Assembly (NCBI GenBank): GCA_038025085.1
Contig: CM076146.1
Span: 10,912,001-10,976,000, forward strand
Origin: Tetragonia tetragonoides
Taxonomy: Eukaryota; Streptophyta; Magnoliopsida; Caryophyllales; Aizoaceae
Direction: 5' to 3'
Length of the DNA: 64,000 bases
Shown here piece after piece: positions 24,701 to 37,080 of this stretch. The first letter of the stretch is position 1. Each line of letters begins with the position of its first letter. The translations under genes and the position numbers were made by a program. The notes under the pieces are model-generated. The model saw only the letters and a program-made list of their open reading frames with translations. It searched no databases and was not told the origin of the DNA.

Positions 24701-27700
24701 TTGAAGCTTGTCGGTACTTGTAATCATCTTTGGTGTAGTTTCACACTCGAATGAATGCAAAGAAAATAGTTGGGTGCGTTCTCTTAATATACAACACAAA
24801 AGAACTCAATCTTTTTACAAGTACAAACAAGCTTCAACGCAAGCTTTTGAATGCATTTACGCGTTTTAAAAGCTCATATGACTAGGGTGAAAAAAATTGA
24901 GTTCTTTTGTGTTGTATATTAAGAGAAAGCACCCAAATGCTTTGTTTGCATTCATTTGAGTGAGAAACTTAACCAAGGATGTTTACAAGTACCAACAAGC
25001 TTCAAACCAAGCTTTTGAATGTATTTACGCATTTTGAAAGCTCATATGATTAGAGTGAAAGAGATTGAGGTCTCTTGTGTTGTATATTAAGAGAAAGCAC
25101 CCAAATGCTTAGTTTGCATTCATTTGAGTGAGAAACTACTCCAAGGATGTTTACAAGTACAAACAAGCTTTAACTCCACCTTTTGAATGCATTTACGCGT
25201 TTTAACAGCTCTTACATCTAGGGTGAAAGAGATTGAGTTCTTTCGTGTTGTATATTAAGAGAAAGCACCCAAATGCTTTGTTTGCATTCATTTGAGGGAG
25301 AAACTACACCAAGGATGTTTACAAGTACTAACAAGCTTTAACTCCACCTTTTAAATGCATTTACGCGTTTTAACAGCTCTTACATCTAGGGTGAAAGAGA
25401 TTGTGTTCTTTTGTGTTGTATATTAAGAGAAAGCACCCAAATGCTTTCTTTGCATTAATTTGAGTGAGAAACTACACCAAGGATGTTTACAAGTACAAAC
25501 AAGCTTCAACTCAAGCTTTTGAAAGCATTTACGCGTTTTAAAACCTCATATGACTAGGGTGAAAGAGATTGAGGTCTTTTGTGTTGTATATTAAGAGAAA
25601 GCACCCAAATGCTTTGTTTGCTTTCATTTGAGTGAGAAACTACACAAAGGATGTTTACAAGCACAAACAAGCTTTAACTCCACCTTTTGAATGCATTTAC
25701 GCATTTTATCAGCTCTTACTACTAGGCTGAAAGAGATTGAGTTCTTTTGTGTTGTATATTAAGAGAAATCACCCAAATGCTTTGTTTGCATTCATTTGAG
25801 TGACAAACTACACCAAGGTTGTTTACAAGTACAAACAAGTTTCAACTCAAGTTTTTGAATGCGTTTACGCGTTTTAACAGCTGTTACGACTAGGCGAAAA
25901 GTGATTGAGTTCTTTTGTGTTGTATATTAAGAAAAAGCTTGGAAATGCTTTGTTTACATTCATTTGAGTGTGAAACTACCCCAAGGATGTTTACAACTAC
26001 AAACAAGCTTGAACTCAAGCTTTTGAATGCATTTAAGCGTTTTAAAAGCTCATACGACAAGGGTGAAAGAGATTGAGTTCTTTTGTGTTGTATATTAAGA
26101 GAACGCACCGAAATGTTTTCTTTGCATTCATTTGAGTGAGAAACTACACCAAAGATGTTTACAAGTACCAACAAGCTTCAACTTAAGCTTTCGAATGCAT
26201 ATGCGTTTTAAACAGTTTCTTAATTTCGTTTGCATTCACCTTTTGAATTTACAAGTACAAACAATCAAATGAATGCAAATAAAGCATTTGGGTGCTTTCT
26301 ATTAATATGCAACACAAAAGAACTCAATCTCTTTCACCCTAGATGTAAGAGCTGTTAAAACGCGTAAATGCATTCAAAATTTTGAGTTGAAGCTTGTTTG
26401 TACTTGTAAACATCCTTGGTGTAGTTTCTCACTCCAATGAATGCAAACAAGGCTTTTGGGTGCTTTCTCTGAAAATACAACACAAAAGAACTCAATCTCT
26501 TTCACCCTAGTTGTAAGAGCTGTTAAAACGCGTAAATGCATTCAAAAGCTGGAGTTAAAGCTTGTTTGTACTTGTAAACATCCTTGGTGTAGTTTCTCAC
26601 TCAAATGAATGCAAACAAAGCATTTGGGTGTTTTCTCTTAATATACAACACAAAAGACCTCAATCTCTTTCACCCTAGTCATATGAGCTTTTAAAACGCG
26701 TAAATACATTCAAAAGCTTGAGTTGAAGCTTGTTTGTACTTGTAAACATTCTTGGTGTAGTTTCTCACTGAAATGAATGCAAACAAAGCTTTTGGTTGCT
26801 TTCTCTTAAAATACAACTTAAAAGAACTCAATCTTTTTCACCCTAGTCATATGAGCTTTTAAAACGCGTAAATGCTTTCAAATGGTTGAGTTGAAGCTTG
26901 TTTGTACTTGTAAACATCCTTGGTGTAGTTTCTCACTCAAATGAATGCATACAAAGCAACCAAAAGCTTTGTTTGCATTCATTTGAGTGAGAAACTTAAC
27001 CAAGGATGTTTACAAGAACAAACATGCTTCAACTCAAGCTTTCGAATGTATTTACGCAGTTTAACAGCTCTTACGATTAGGGTGAAAGAGATTGAGGTCT
27101 TTTGTGTTGTATATTAAGAGAAAGCACCCAAATGCTTTGTTTGCATTCATTTGAGTGAGAAACTACACCAAGGATGTTTACAAGTACAAAAAGCTTTAAC
27201 TCCACCTTTTGAATGCATTTACGCGTTTTAAAAGCTCTTAAATCTAGGGTGAAAGAGATTGAGTTCTTTTGTGTTGTATATTAAGAGAAAGCACCCAAAT
27301 GCTTTGTTTGCATTCATTTGAGGGAGAAACTACACCAAGGATGTTTACAAGTGCAAACAGGCTTCAACTCAAGCTTTTGAAAACCATTATGCGTTTTAAA
27401 ACCTCATACGACTAGGGTGAAACAGATTGAGTTCTTTTCTGTTGTATAGTAAGAGAAAGCACCCAAATGCTTTGTTTGCGTTTATTTGAGTGAGAAACTA
27501 CACCGAGGATGTTTACAAGTACATACAAGCTTCAACTCAAAATTTTGAATGTATTTACGCGTTTTAACAGCTCTTACGACTAGGGTGAAAGAGTTGAGGT
27601 TTTTTGTGTTGTATATTAAGAGAAAGCACCCAAATGCTTTCTTTGCATTAATTTGAGTGAGAAACTACACCAAGGATGTTTACAAGTTCAAAAAAGTTTC

Positions 27701-30700
27701 AAGTCATGTTTTTGAATGCATTTACGCGTTTTAACAGCTCTTACGACTAGGCGAAAAGAAATTGAGTGCTTTTGTGTTGTATATTAAGAAAAAGCTCGCA
27801 AATTCTTTGTTTAAATTCATTTGAGTGTGAAACTACACCAAGGATGTTTACAACTACAAACAGGCTTCAACTCAAGCTTTTGAATTCATTTACGCGTTTT
27901 AAAAGCTCATACGAAAAGGGTGAAAGAGATTGAGTTATTTTGTGTTGTATATTAAGAGAAAGCACCCAAGTGCTTTGTATGCATTCATTTGAAGAGAGAA
28001 ACTACACAAAGTTTGTTTACAAGTACAAACAAGGTTGAACTCAAGCTTTTGAATGCATATACGCGTTTTAAAACCTCATACGACTAAGGTGAAGGAGATT
28101 GAGTTCTTTTGTGTTGTATATTACGAGAAAGCACCCAAAAGCTTTGTTTGCATTCATTTGTGTGAGAAACTACACCAAGGATGTTTACAAGTACAAACAA
28201 GCTTCAAATCAAACTTTTGAATGTATTTACGCGTTTTAACAGCTCACGACTAGGGTGAAAGAGATTGAGTTCTTTTCTGTTTTATATTAAGAGAAAGCAC
28301 ACAAATTCTTTGTATGCATTCATTTGAGTGAGAAACTACACCAAGGATGTTTACAAGTACAAACAAGCGTCAACTCAAGCTTTTTATTGCATTTGAGCGT
28401 TTTAACAGCTCTTACGACTAGGGTGAAAGAGATTGAGTTCTTTTGAGTTGTATAATAAGAGAAAGCACACAAATGCTTTGTTTACATTCATTTGAGTGAG
28501 AAACTACACCAAGAATGTGTACAAGTACAAACAAGCTTCTGATAGCATATACGCGTTTTAGAACCTCATACGACGAGGGTAAAAGAGATTGAGTTCTTTT
28601 GTGTTGTATATTAAGAGAAAGCACCCAAATGCTTTGTTTGCATTCATTTAAGTGAGAAACTACACCAAGGATGTTTACAAGTACAAAAAAGCTTCAACTC
28701 AAGCTTTTGAATGTATTTACGCGTTTTAACAGCTCTTACGACTAGGGTGAAAGTGCTTGAGGCCTTTTGTGTTGTATATTAAGAGAAAGCACCCAAATGC
28801 TTTGTTTGCATTCATTTGAGTGAGAAACTACACCATGGATGTTTACAACTACAAACAAGCTTTAACTCCACCTTTTGAATGCATTTACGCATTTTAACAG
28901 CTCTTACAACTAGGGTGAAAGAAATTGAGTTCTTTTGTGTTGTATATTAAGAGAAAGCACCCAAATGCTTTGTTTGCATTCATTTAAGTGAGAAACTACA
29001 CCAAAGATGTTTACAAGTACCAACAAGCTTCAACTTAAGCTTTTGAATGCATATACGCGTTTTAAAACCTCATACGACTAGGGTGAAAGAGATTGAGTTC
29101 TTTTGTGTTGTATTTTCAAAGAAAGCACCCAAAAGCTTTGTTTGCATTCATTGGAGTGACAACTACACCAAGGATGTTTACAAGTACAAACAAGCTTCAA
29201 CTCAAAATTTTGAATGTATTCACAATCAAATGAATGCAAATAAAGTATTTGGGTGCTTTCTCTTAATATACAACACAAAAGAACTCAATCTCTTTCACCC
29301 TTGTCTATGAGGTTTTAAAACGCGTAAATGCTTTCAAAAGCTTCAGTTGAAGCTTGTTTGTACTTGTAAACATCTTTGGTGTAGTTTCTCACTCAAATGA
29401 ATGCAAAGAAAATATTTGGTTGCGTTCTCTTAATGTACAACACAAAAGAACTCAATCTCTTTCACCCTTGTCGTATGAGGTTTTAAAACGCGTAAATGCT
29501 TTCAAAATCTTGAGTTGAAGCTTGTTTGTACTTGTAAACATCCTTCGTGTAGTTTCTCCCTCAAATGAATGCAAACAAAGCATTTGGGTGCTTTCTCTTA
29601 ATATACAACACAAAAGAACTCAATCTCTTTCACCCTAGATGTAAGAGCTGTTAAAACGAGTAAATGTATTCAAAAGGTGGAGTTAAAGCTTGTTTGTACT
29701 TGTAAACATCCTTGGTGTAGTTTCTTACTCAAATGAATGCAAACAAAGCATTTGGGTGATTTCTCTTAATATACAACACAAAAGAACTCAAATCTCTTTC
29801 ACCCTACTCGTATGAGCTTTTAAAACGCGTAAATGCATTCAAAAGCTTGAGTTAAAGCTTGTTTGTACTTGTAAACATTCTTCTTGTAGTTTCTCACTGA
29901 AGTGAATGCAAACAAAGCTTTTGGTTGCTTTCTCTTAAAATACAATACAAAAGAACTCAATCTTTTTCACCCTAGTCATATGAGCTAGTTTCTCACTCAA
30001 ATGAATGCAAACAAAGCATTTGGGTGCTTTCTCTTAATATACAACAGAAAAGACCTCAAATCTCTTTCACCCTACTCGTATTCATTTGTTTTCATTTATT
30101 TGAGTGTGAAACTACACCTAGGATGTTTACAAGTACAAACAAGCTTCAAGTCAAGCTTTTGAATGCATTACCGCGTTTTAAAAGCTCATACGAATAGGGT
30201 GAAAGAGATTTGAGTTCTTTGTGTTGTATATCAAGAGAAAGCATCCAAACACTTTGTTTACATTCATTTGCGTGTGAAACTACACCATGGATGTTTACAA
30301 GTACAAACAAGCTTCAACTCAAGCTTTTGAATGCAATCTTTTGAATGCATTTACGCGTTTGGGTGCTTAATAAATGCAAACAAAGCATTTGGGTGACCTT
30401 GACCATAATGTCACCAAAGTAAGCATGTTTGTACATTTTTACGCGTTTACACGTACATACAAGCTTCAACTCAAGCTTTTAAATGCATTTACACGTTTTA
30501 ACAACTCTTACGACTAGGGTGATAGAGATTGAGTTCTTTTGTGTTGTTCGTTAAGAGAAAGCACCCAAATGTTTTGTTTGAATTCATTTGAGTGTGAAAC
30601 TACACCTAGGATGTTTAAATGTACAAACATGCTTCAACTCAAGCTTGTGAATGCATTTATGCGTTTTAAAAGCTCATACGAGTAGTGTGAAAGAGATTTG

Positions 30701-32082
30701 AGTTATTTTATGTTGTACATTAAGAGAGAGCATACAAATACTTTGTTTGGATACATTTGAGTGTGAAACTACACCTAGGATGTTTACAAGTACAAACAAG
30801 TTTCAACTCAAGCTTTTGATAGCATTTACGCGTTTTGAAAGCTCATACGAGTAGGGTGAAAGAGATTTGAGTTCTTTCGTGTTGTATATTAAGAGAATGC
30901 ATCAAAATACTTTGTTTGCATTCATTTGAGTGAGAAACTACACCAAGGATGTTTACAAGTACAAACAAGCTTTAACTCCACCTTTTGAATGCATTTACGC
31001 GTTTTAACAGCTCTTACATCTAGGGTGAAAGAGATTGAGTTCTTTTGTGTTGTATATTAAGAGAAAGCACCCAAATGCTTTGTTTGCATTCAATTGACTG
31101 AGAAACTTAACCAAGGATGTTTAAAAGTACAAAAGAGCTTCAACTCAAGCTTTTGAATGTATTTACGCGTTTTAACAGCCCTTACGATTAGGGTGAAAGA
31201 GATTGAGGTCTTTTGTGTTGTATATTAAGAGAAAGCACCCAAATGCTTTGTTTGCATTCATTTGAGTGAGAAACTACACCAAGGATGTTTACAAGTACAA
31301 ACAAACATTAACTCCACCTTTTGAATGCATTTACGTATTTTAACAGCTCTTACATCTAGGGTGAAAGAGATTGAGTTCTTTTGTGTTGTATATTAAGAGA
31401 AAGCACCCAAATGCTTTGTTTGCATTCATTTGAGTGAGAAACTACACCAAGGATGTTTACAAGCACAAACAAGCTTTAACTCCACCTTTTGAATGCATTT
31501 ACGCATTTTATCAGCTCTTACAACTAGGGTGAAAGAGATTGAGTTCTTTTGTTTTGTATATTAAGAGAAATCATACAAATGCTTTGTTTGCATTCATTTG
31601 AGTGAGAAACTACACCAAGGATGTCTAAAAGTACAAACAAGCTTCAACTCAACCTTTTGAATGCATTTACGCGTTTTAAAAGCCCATATTACTAGGGTGA
31701 AAAAGCTTGAGTTCTTTTGTGTTGTATTTTAAGACAAAGCAACAAAAAGCTTTGTTTGCATTCATTTCAGTGAGAAACTATACCAAGAATGTTTACAAGT
31801 ACAAGCAAGCTTCAACTCAAGCTTTTGAATGCATTTACGCTTTTTAAAGCCTCATATGACTAGGGTGAAAGAGATTGAGTTCTTTTGTGGTGTATATTAA
31901 GAGAAATCACGCAAATGCTTTGTTTGCATTCATTTGAGTGAGAAACTACACCAAGGATGTTTACAAGTACAAACAAGTTTCAACTCAAGCTTTTGAATGC
32001 ATTTAAGCGTTTTCAAAGCCCATATGACTAGGGTGAAAGATATTGAGGTCTTTTGTGTTGTATATTAAGAGAAAGCACCCAA
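21790..32082. repeat. higher-order duplication, copy 1 (10,293 bp)
   Basis: This mosaic of orientation blocks is repeated immediately to its right. Matching landmarks lie exactly 10,293 bp apart (22055/32348, 22929/33222, 24078/34371). Internal switch points are about 22150 (+ to -), 23246 (- to +), 24172 (+ to -), 24815 (- to +), 26263 (+ to -), 26951 (- to +), 29220 (+ to -) and 30081 (- to +). Copy 1 retains a 1,069-bp segment (about 25437-26506) missing from copy 2. It lacks 183 bp at about 28535 and three monomers at about 31070 that are present in copy 2. The ends are placed to within about 50 bp. Confidence 0.9.
25437..26506. repeat. segment absent from the later copies
   Basis: This 1,069-bp stretch spans a plus-to-minus switch at about 26263. 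It is precisely missing at 35728 and 40503. Both ends carry CACCC: AGAAAGCACCC in the plus-reading left end and TCTTTCACCCTAG in the minus-reading right end. The fused product reads AAGCACCCTAGATTTAAG. Confidence 0.88.
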
Positions 32083-32305
32083 ATGCTTTGTTTGCATTCA
32101 TTTGAGTGAGAAACTACACCAAGGATGTTTACAAGTACAAACAAGTTTCAACTCAAGCATTTGATTGCATTTACGCGTTTTAACAGCTCTTACGACTAGG
32201 CGAAAAGAGATTGAGTTCTTTTGTGTTGTATATTAAGAAAAAGCTCGCAAATGCTTTGTTTACATTCATTTGAGTGTGAAACTACCCCAAGGATGCTTAC
32301 AACTA

Positions 32306-35300
32306 CAAACAAGCTTGAACTCAAGCTTTTGAATGCATTTAAGCGTTTTAACAGCTCTTACGACTAGGCGAAAAGAGATTGAGTTCTTTTGTGTTGTATA
32401 TTAAGAGAAAGCACACAAATGCTTTATTTGCATTCATTTGATTGTGAATACATTCAAAATTTTGAGTTGAAGCTTGTTTGTACTTGTAAACATCCTTGGT
32501 GTAGTTTCTCACTCCAATGAATGCAAACAAAGCTTTTGGGTGCTTTCTCTGAAAATACAACACAAAAGAACTCAATCTCTTTCACCCTAGTCATATGAGG
32601 TTTTAAAACGCGTATATGAGTTCAAAAGCTTAAGTTGAAGCTTGTTGGTACTTGTAAACATCCTTGGTTAAGTTTGTCACTCAAATGAATGCAAACAAAG
32701 CATTTGGGTGCTTTCTCTTAATATACAACACAAAAGAACTCAATCTTTTTCACCCTAGTCATATGAGCTTTTAAAACGCGTAAATGCATTCAAAAGCTTC
32801 AGTTGAAGTTTGTTTGTACTTGTAAACATTCTTGGTGTAGTTTCTCACTGAAATGAATGCAAACAAAGCATTTGGGTGCTTTCTCTTCATATACAACACA
32901 AAAGACCTCAATCTCTTTCACCCTAGTCGTATGAGGTTTTAAAACGCGTAAATGCTTTCAAAAGCTTGAGTTGAAGCTTGTTTGTACTTGTAAACATCCT
33001 TGGTGTAGTTTCTTACTCCAATGAATGCAAACAAAGCTTTTGGGTGCTTTCTCTGAAAATACAACACAAAAGAACTCAATCTCTTTCACCCTAGTCCTAT
33101 GAGGTTTTAAAACGGGTATATGCATTCAAAAGCTTAAGTTGAAACTTGTTGGTACTTGTAAACATCTTAGGTGTAGTTTCTCACTCAAATGAATACAAAC
33201 AAAACATTTGGGTGCGTTCTCTTAATATACAACACAAGTATTAAGTATGTACTTGTAAACACGTTTTAAAAGCTCTGGTAAACATCCTTGGTGTAGACTC
33301 TCACTCCAATGAATGTAAACAAAGCTTTTGCGTGCTTTCTCTGAAAATACAACACAAAAGAACTCAATCTCTTTCACCCTAGTCGTAAGAGCTGTTAAAC
33401 GGGTAAATGCATTCAAAAGGTGGAGTTAAAGCTTGTTTGTACTTGTAAACATCCTTGGTGTCGTTTCTCACTCAAACGAATGCAAACAAAACATTTGGGT
33501 GATTTCTCTTAATATACAACACAAAAGAACTCAATCTTTTGAGAGATTGAGGTCTTTTCCGTTGAGGTCTTTTCCGTTGTATATTAAGAGAAAGCACCCA
33601 AATGCTTTGTTTGCATTCATTTGAGTGAGAAATTACACCAAGGATGTTTACAAGCACAAACAAGCTTTAACTCCACCTTTTGAATGCATTTACGCATTTT
33701 AACAGCTCTTATAACTAGGCTGAAAGAGATTGAGTTCTTTTGTGTTGTATATTAAGAGAAATCACCCAAATGGTTTGTTTGCATTCATTTGAGTGAGAAA
33801 CTACACCAAGGATGTTTACAAGGACAAACAAGTTTCAACTCAAGCTTTTGAATGCATTTACGCGTTTTAACAGCTCTTACGACTAGGCGAAAAGAGATTG
33901 AGTTCTTTTGTGTTGTATATTAAGAAAAAGCTCGCAAATGCCTTGTTTACATTCATTTGAGTGTGAAACTACCCCAAGGATGTTTACAACTACAAACAAG
34001 CTTGAACTCAAGCTTTTGAATGCATTTAAGCGTTTTAAAAGCTCATACGACAAGGGTGAAAGAGATTGAGTTCTTTTCTGTTGTATATTAAGAAAAAGCT
34101 CGCAAATGCTTTGTTTACATTCATTTGAGTGAGAAACTACACCAAAGATGTTTACAAGTACTAACAAGCTTCAACTTAAGCTTTTGAATGCATATATGCG
34201 TTTTCAAACCTCATACGACTAGGGTGAAAGAGATTGAGTTCTTTTGTGTTGTATTTTCAGAGAAAGCACCCAAAAGCTTTGTTTGCATTCATTGGAGTGA
34301 GAAACTACACCAAGGATGTTTACAAATACAAACAAGCTTCAACTCAAGCTTTTGAATGTATTTACGCATTCTAACAGCTCTTACGACTAGGGTGAAAGAG
34401 ATTGAGTTCTTTTCTTTTGTATATTAAGAGAAAGCACACAAGTGCTTTATTTGCATTCATTTGATTGTGAATACATTCAAAATTTTGAGTTGAAGCTTGT
34501 TTGTACTTGTAAACATCCTTGGTGTAGTTTCTCACTCCAATGAATGCAAACAAAGCTTTTGGGTGCTTTCTCTGAAAATACAACACAAAAGAACTCAATC
34601 TCTTTCACCCTGGTCGTAAGAGCTGTTAAAACGCGTAAATGCAATCAAAAGGTGGAGTTAAAGCTTGTTTGTACTTGTAAACATCCTTGGTGTAGTTTCT
34701 CACTCAAATGAATGCAAACAAAACATTTGGGTGCTTTCTCTTAATATACAACACAAAGGACCTCAATCTCTTTCACCCTACTCACATGAGCTTTTAAAAT
34801 GCGTAAATACATTCAAAAGCTTGAGTTGAAGCTTGTTTGTACTTGTAAACATCCTTGGTAAAGTTTCTCACTCCAATAAATGCAAACAAAGCTTTTGGGT
34901 GCTTTCTCTGAAAATACAACACAAAGGAACTTAATCTCTTTCACCCTAGTCGTATGAGGTTTTAATACGCCTATATGCATTCAAAAGCTTAAGTTGAAGC
35001 TTGTCGGTACTTGTAATCATCTTTGGTGTAGTTTCACACTCGAATGAATGCAAAGAAAATAGTTGGGTGCGTTCTCTTAATATACAACACAAAAGAACTC
35101 AATCTTTTTACAAGTACAAACAAGCTTCAACGCAAGCTTTTGAATGCATTTACGCGTTTTAAAAGCTCATATGACTAGGGTGAAAAAAATTGAGTTCTTT
35201 TGTGTTGTATATTAAGAGAAAGCACCCAAATGCTTTGTTTGCATTCATTTGAGTCAGAAACTTAACCAAGGATGTTTACAAGTACCAACAAGCTTCAAAC

Positions 35301-37080
35301 CAAGCTTTTGAATGTATTTACGCATTTTGAAAGCTCATATGATTAGGGTGAAAGAGATTGAGGTCTCTTGTGTTGTGTATTAAGAGAAAGCACCCAAATG
35401 CTTTGTTTGCATTCATTTGAGTGAGAAACTACTCCAAGGATGTTTACAAGTGCAAACAAGCTTTAACTCCACCTTTTGAATGCATTTACGCGTTTTAACA
35501 GCTCTTACATCTAGGGTGAAAGAGATTGAGTTCTTTCGTGTTGTATATTAAGAGAAAGCACCCAAATGCTTTGTTTGCATTCATTTGAGGGAGAAACTAC
35601 ACCAAGGATGTTTACAAGTACTAACAAGCTTTAACTCCACCTTTTAAATGCATTTACGCATTTTAACAGCTCTTACATCTAGGGTGAAAGAGATTGTGTT
35701 CTTTTGTGTTGTATATTAAGAGAAAGCACCCTAGATTTAAGAGCTTTTAAAACGCGTAAATGCATTCAAAAGCTGGAGTTAAAGCTTGTTTGTACTTGTA
35801 AACATCCTTGGTGTAGTTTCTCACTCAAATGAATGCAAACAAAGCATTTGGGTGTTTTCTCTTAATATACAACACAAAAGACCTCAATCTCTTTCACCCT
35901 AGTCATATGAGCTTTTAAAACGCGTAAATACATTCAGAAGCTTGAGTTGAAGCTTGTTTGTACTTGTAAACATTCTTGGTGTAGTTTCTCACTGAAATGA
36001 ATGCAAACAAAGCTTTTGGTTGCTTTCTCTTAAAGTACAACTTAAAAGAACTCAATCTTTTTCACCCTAGTCATATGAGCTTTTAAAACGCGTAAATGCT
36101 TTCAAATGGTTGAGTTGAAGCTTGTTTGTACTTGTAAACATCCTTGGTGTAGTTTCTCACTCAAATGAATGCATACAAAGCAACCAAAAGCTTTGTTTGC
36201 ATTCATTTGAGTGAGAAACTTAACCAAGGATGTTTACAAGAACAAACATGCTTCAACTCAAGCTTTCGAATGTATTTACGCGTTTTAACAGCTCTTACGA
36301 TTAGGGTGAAAGAGATTGAGGTCTTTTGTGTTGTATATTAAGAGAAAGCACCCAAATGCTTTGTTTGCATTCATTTGAGTGAGAAACTACACCAAGGATG
36401 TTTACAAGTACAAAAAGCTTTAACTCCACCTTTTGAATGCATTTACGCGTTTTAAAAGCTCTTAAATCTAGGGTGAAAGAGATTGAGTTCTTTTGTGTTG
36501 TATATTAAGAGAAAGCACCCAAATGCTTTGTTTGCATTCATTTGAGGGAGAAACTACAACAAGGATGTTTACAAGTACAAACAGGCTTCAACTCAAGCTT
36601 TTGAAAGCCATTATGCGTTTTAAAACCTCATACGACTAGGGTGAAACAGATTGAGTTCTTTTCTATTGTATATTAAGAGAAAGCACCCAAATGCTTTGTT
36701 TGCGTTTATTTGAGTGAGAAACTACACCGAGGATGTTTACAAGTACATACAAGCTTCAACTCAAAATTTTGAATGTATTTACGCGTTTTAACAGCTCTTA
36801 CGACTAGGGTGAAAGAGTTGAGGTTTTTTGTGTTGTATATTAAGAGAAAGCACCCAAATGCTTTCTTTGCATTAATTTGAGTGAGAAACTACACCAAGGA
36901 TGTTTACAAGTTCAAAAAAGTTTCAACTCATGTTTTTGAATGCATTTACGCGTTTTAACAGCTCTTACGACTAGGCGAAAAGAAATTGAGTGCTTTTGTG
37001 TTGTATATTAAGAAAAAGCTCGCAAATTCTTTGTTTAAATTCATTTGAGTGTGAAACTACACCAAGGATGTTTACAACTA
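32306..37080. repeat. 4,775-bp tandem duplication, unit a
   Basis: Unit a is nearly identical to the next 4,775 bp. All long open frames at matching positions encode identical peptides. By eye I found only an occasional base difference, for example AAACATT at 32826 versus AAATATT in unit b. The boundary lies in a monomer motif, ACAACTACAAAC, shared by both ends, which is consistent with unequal exchange. Confidence 0.93.
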
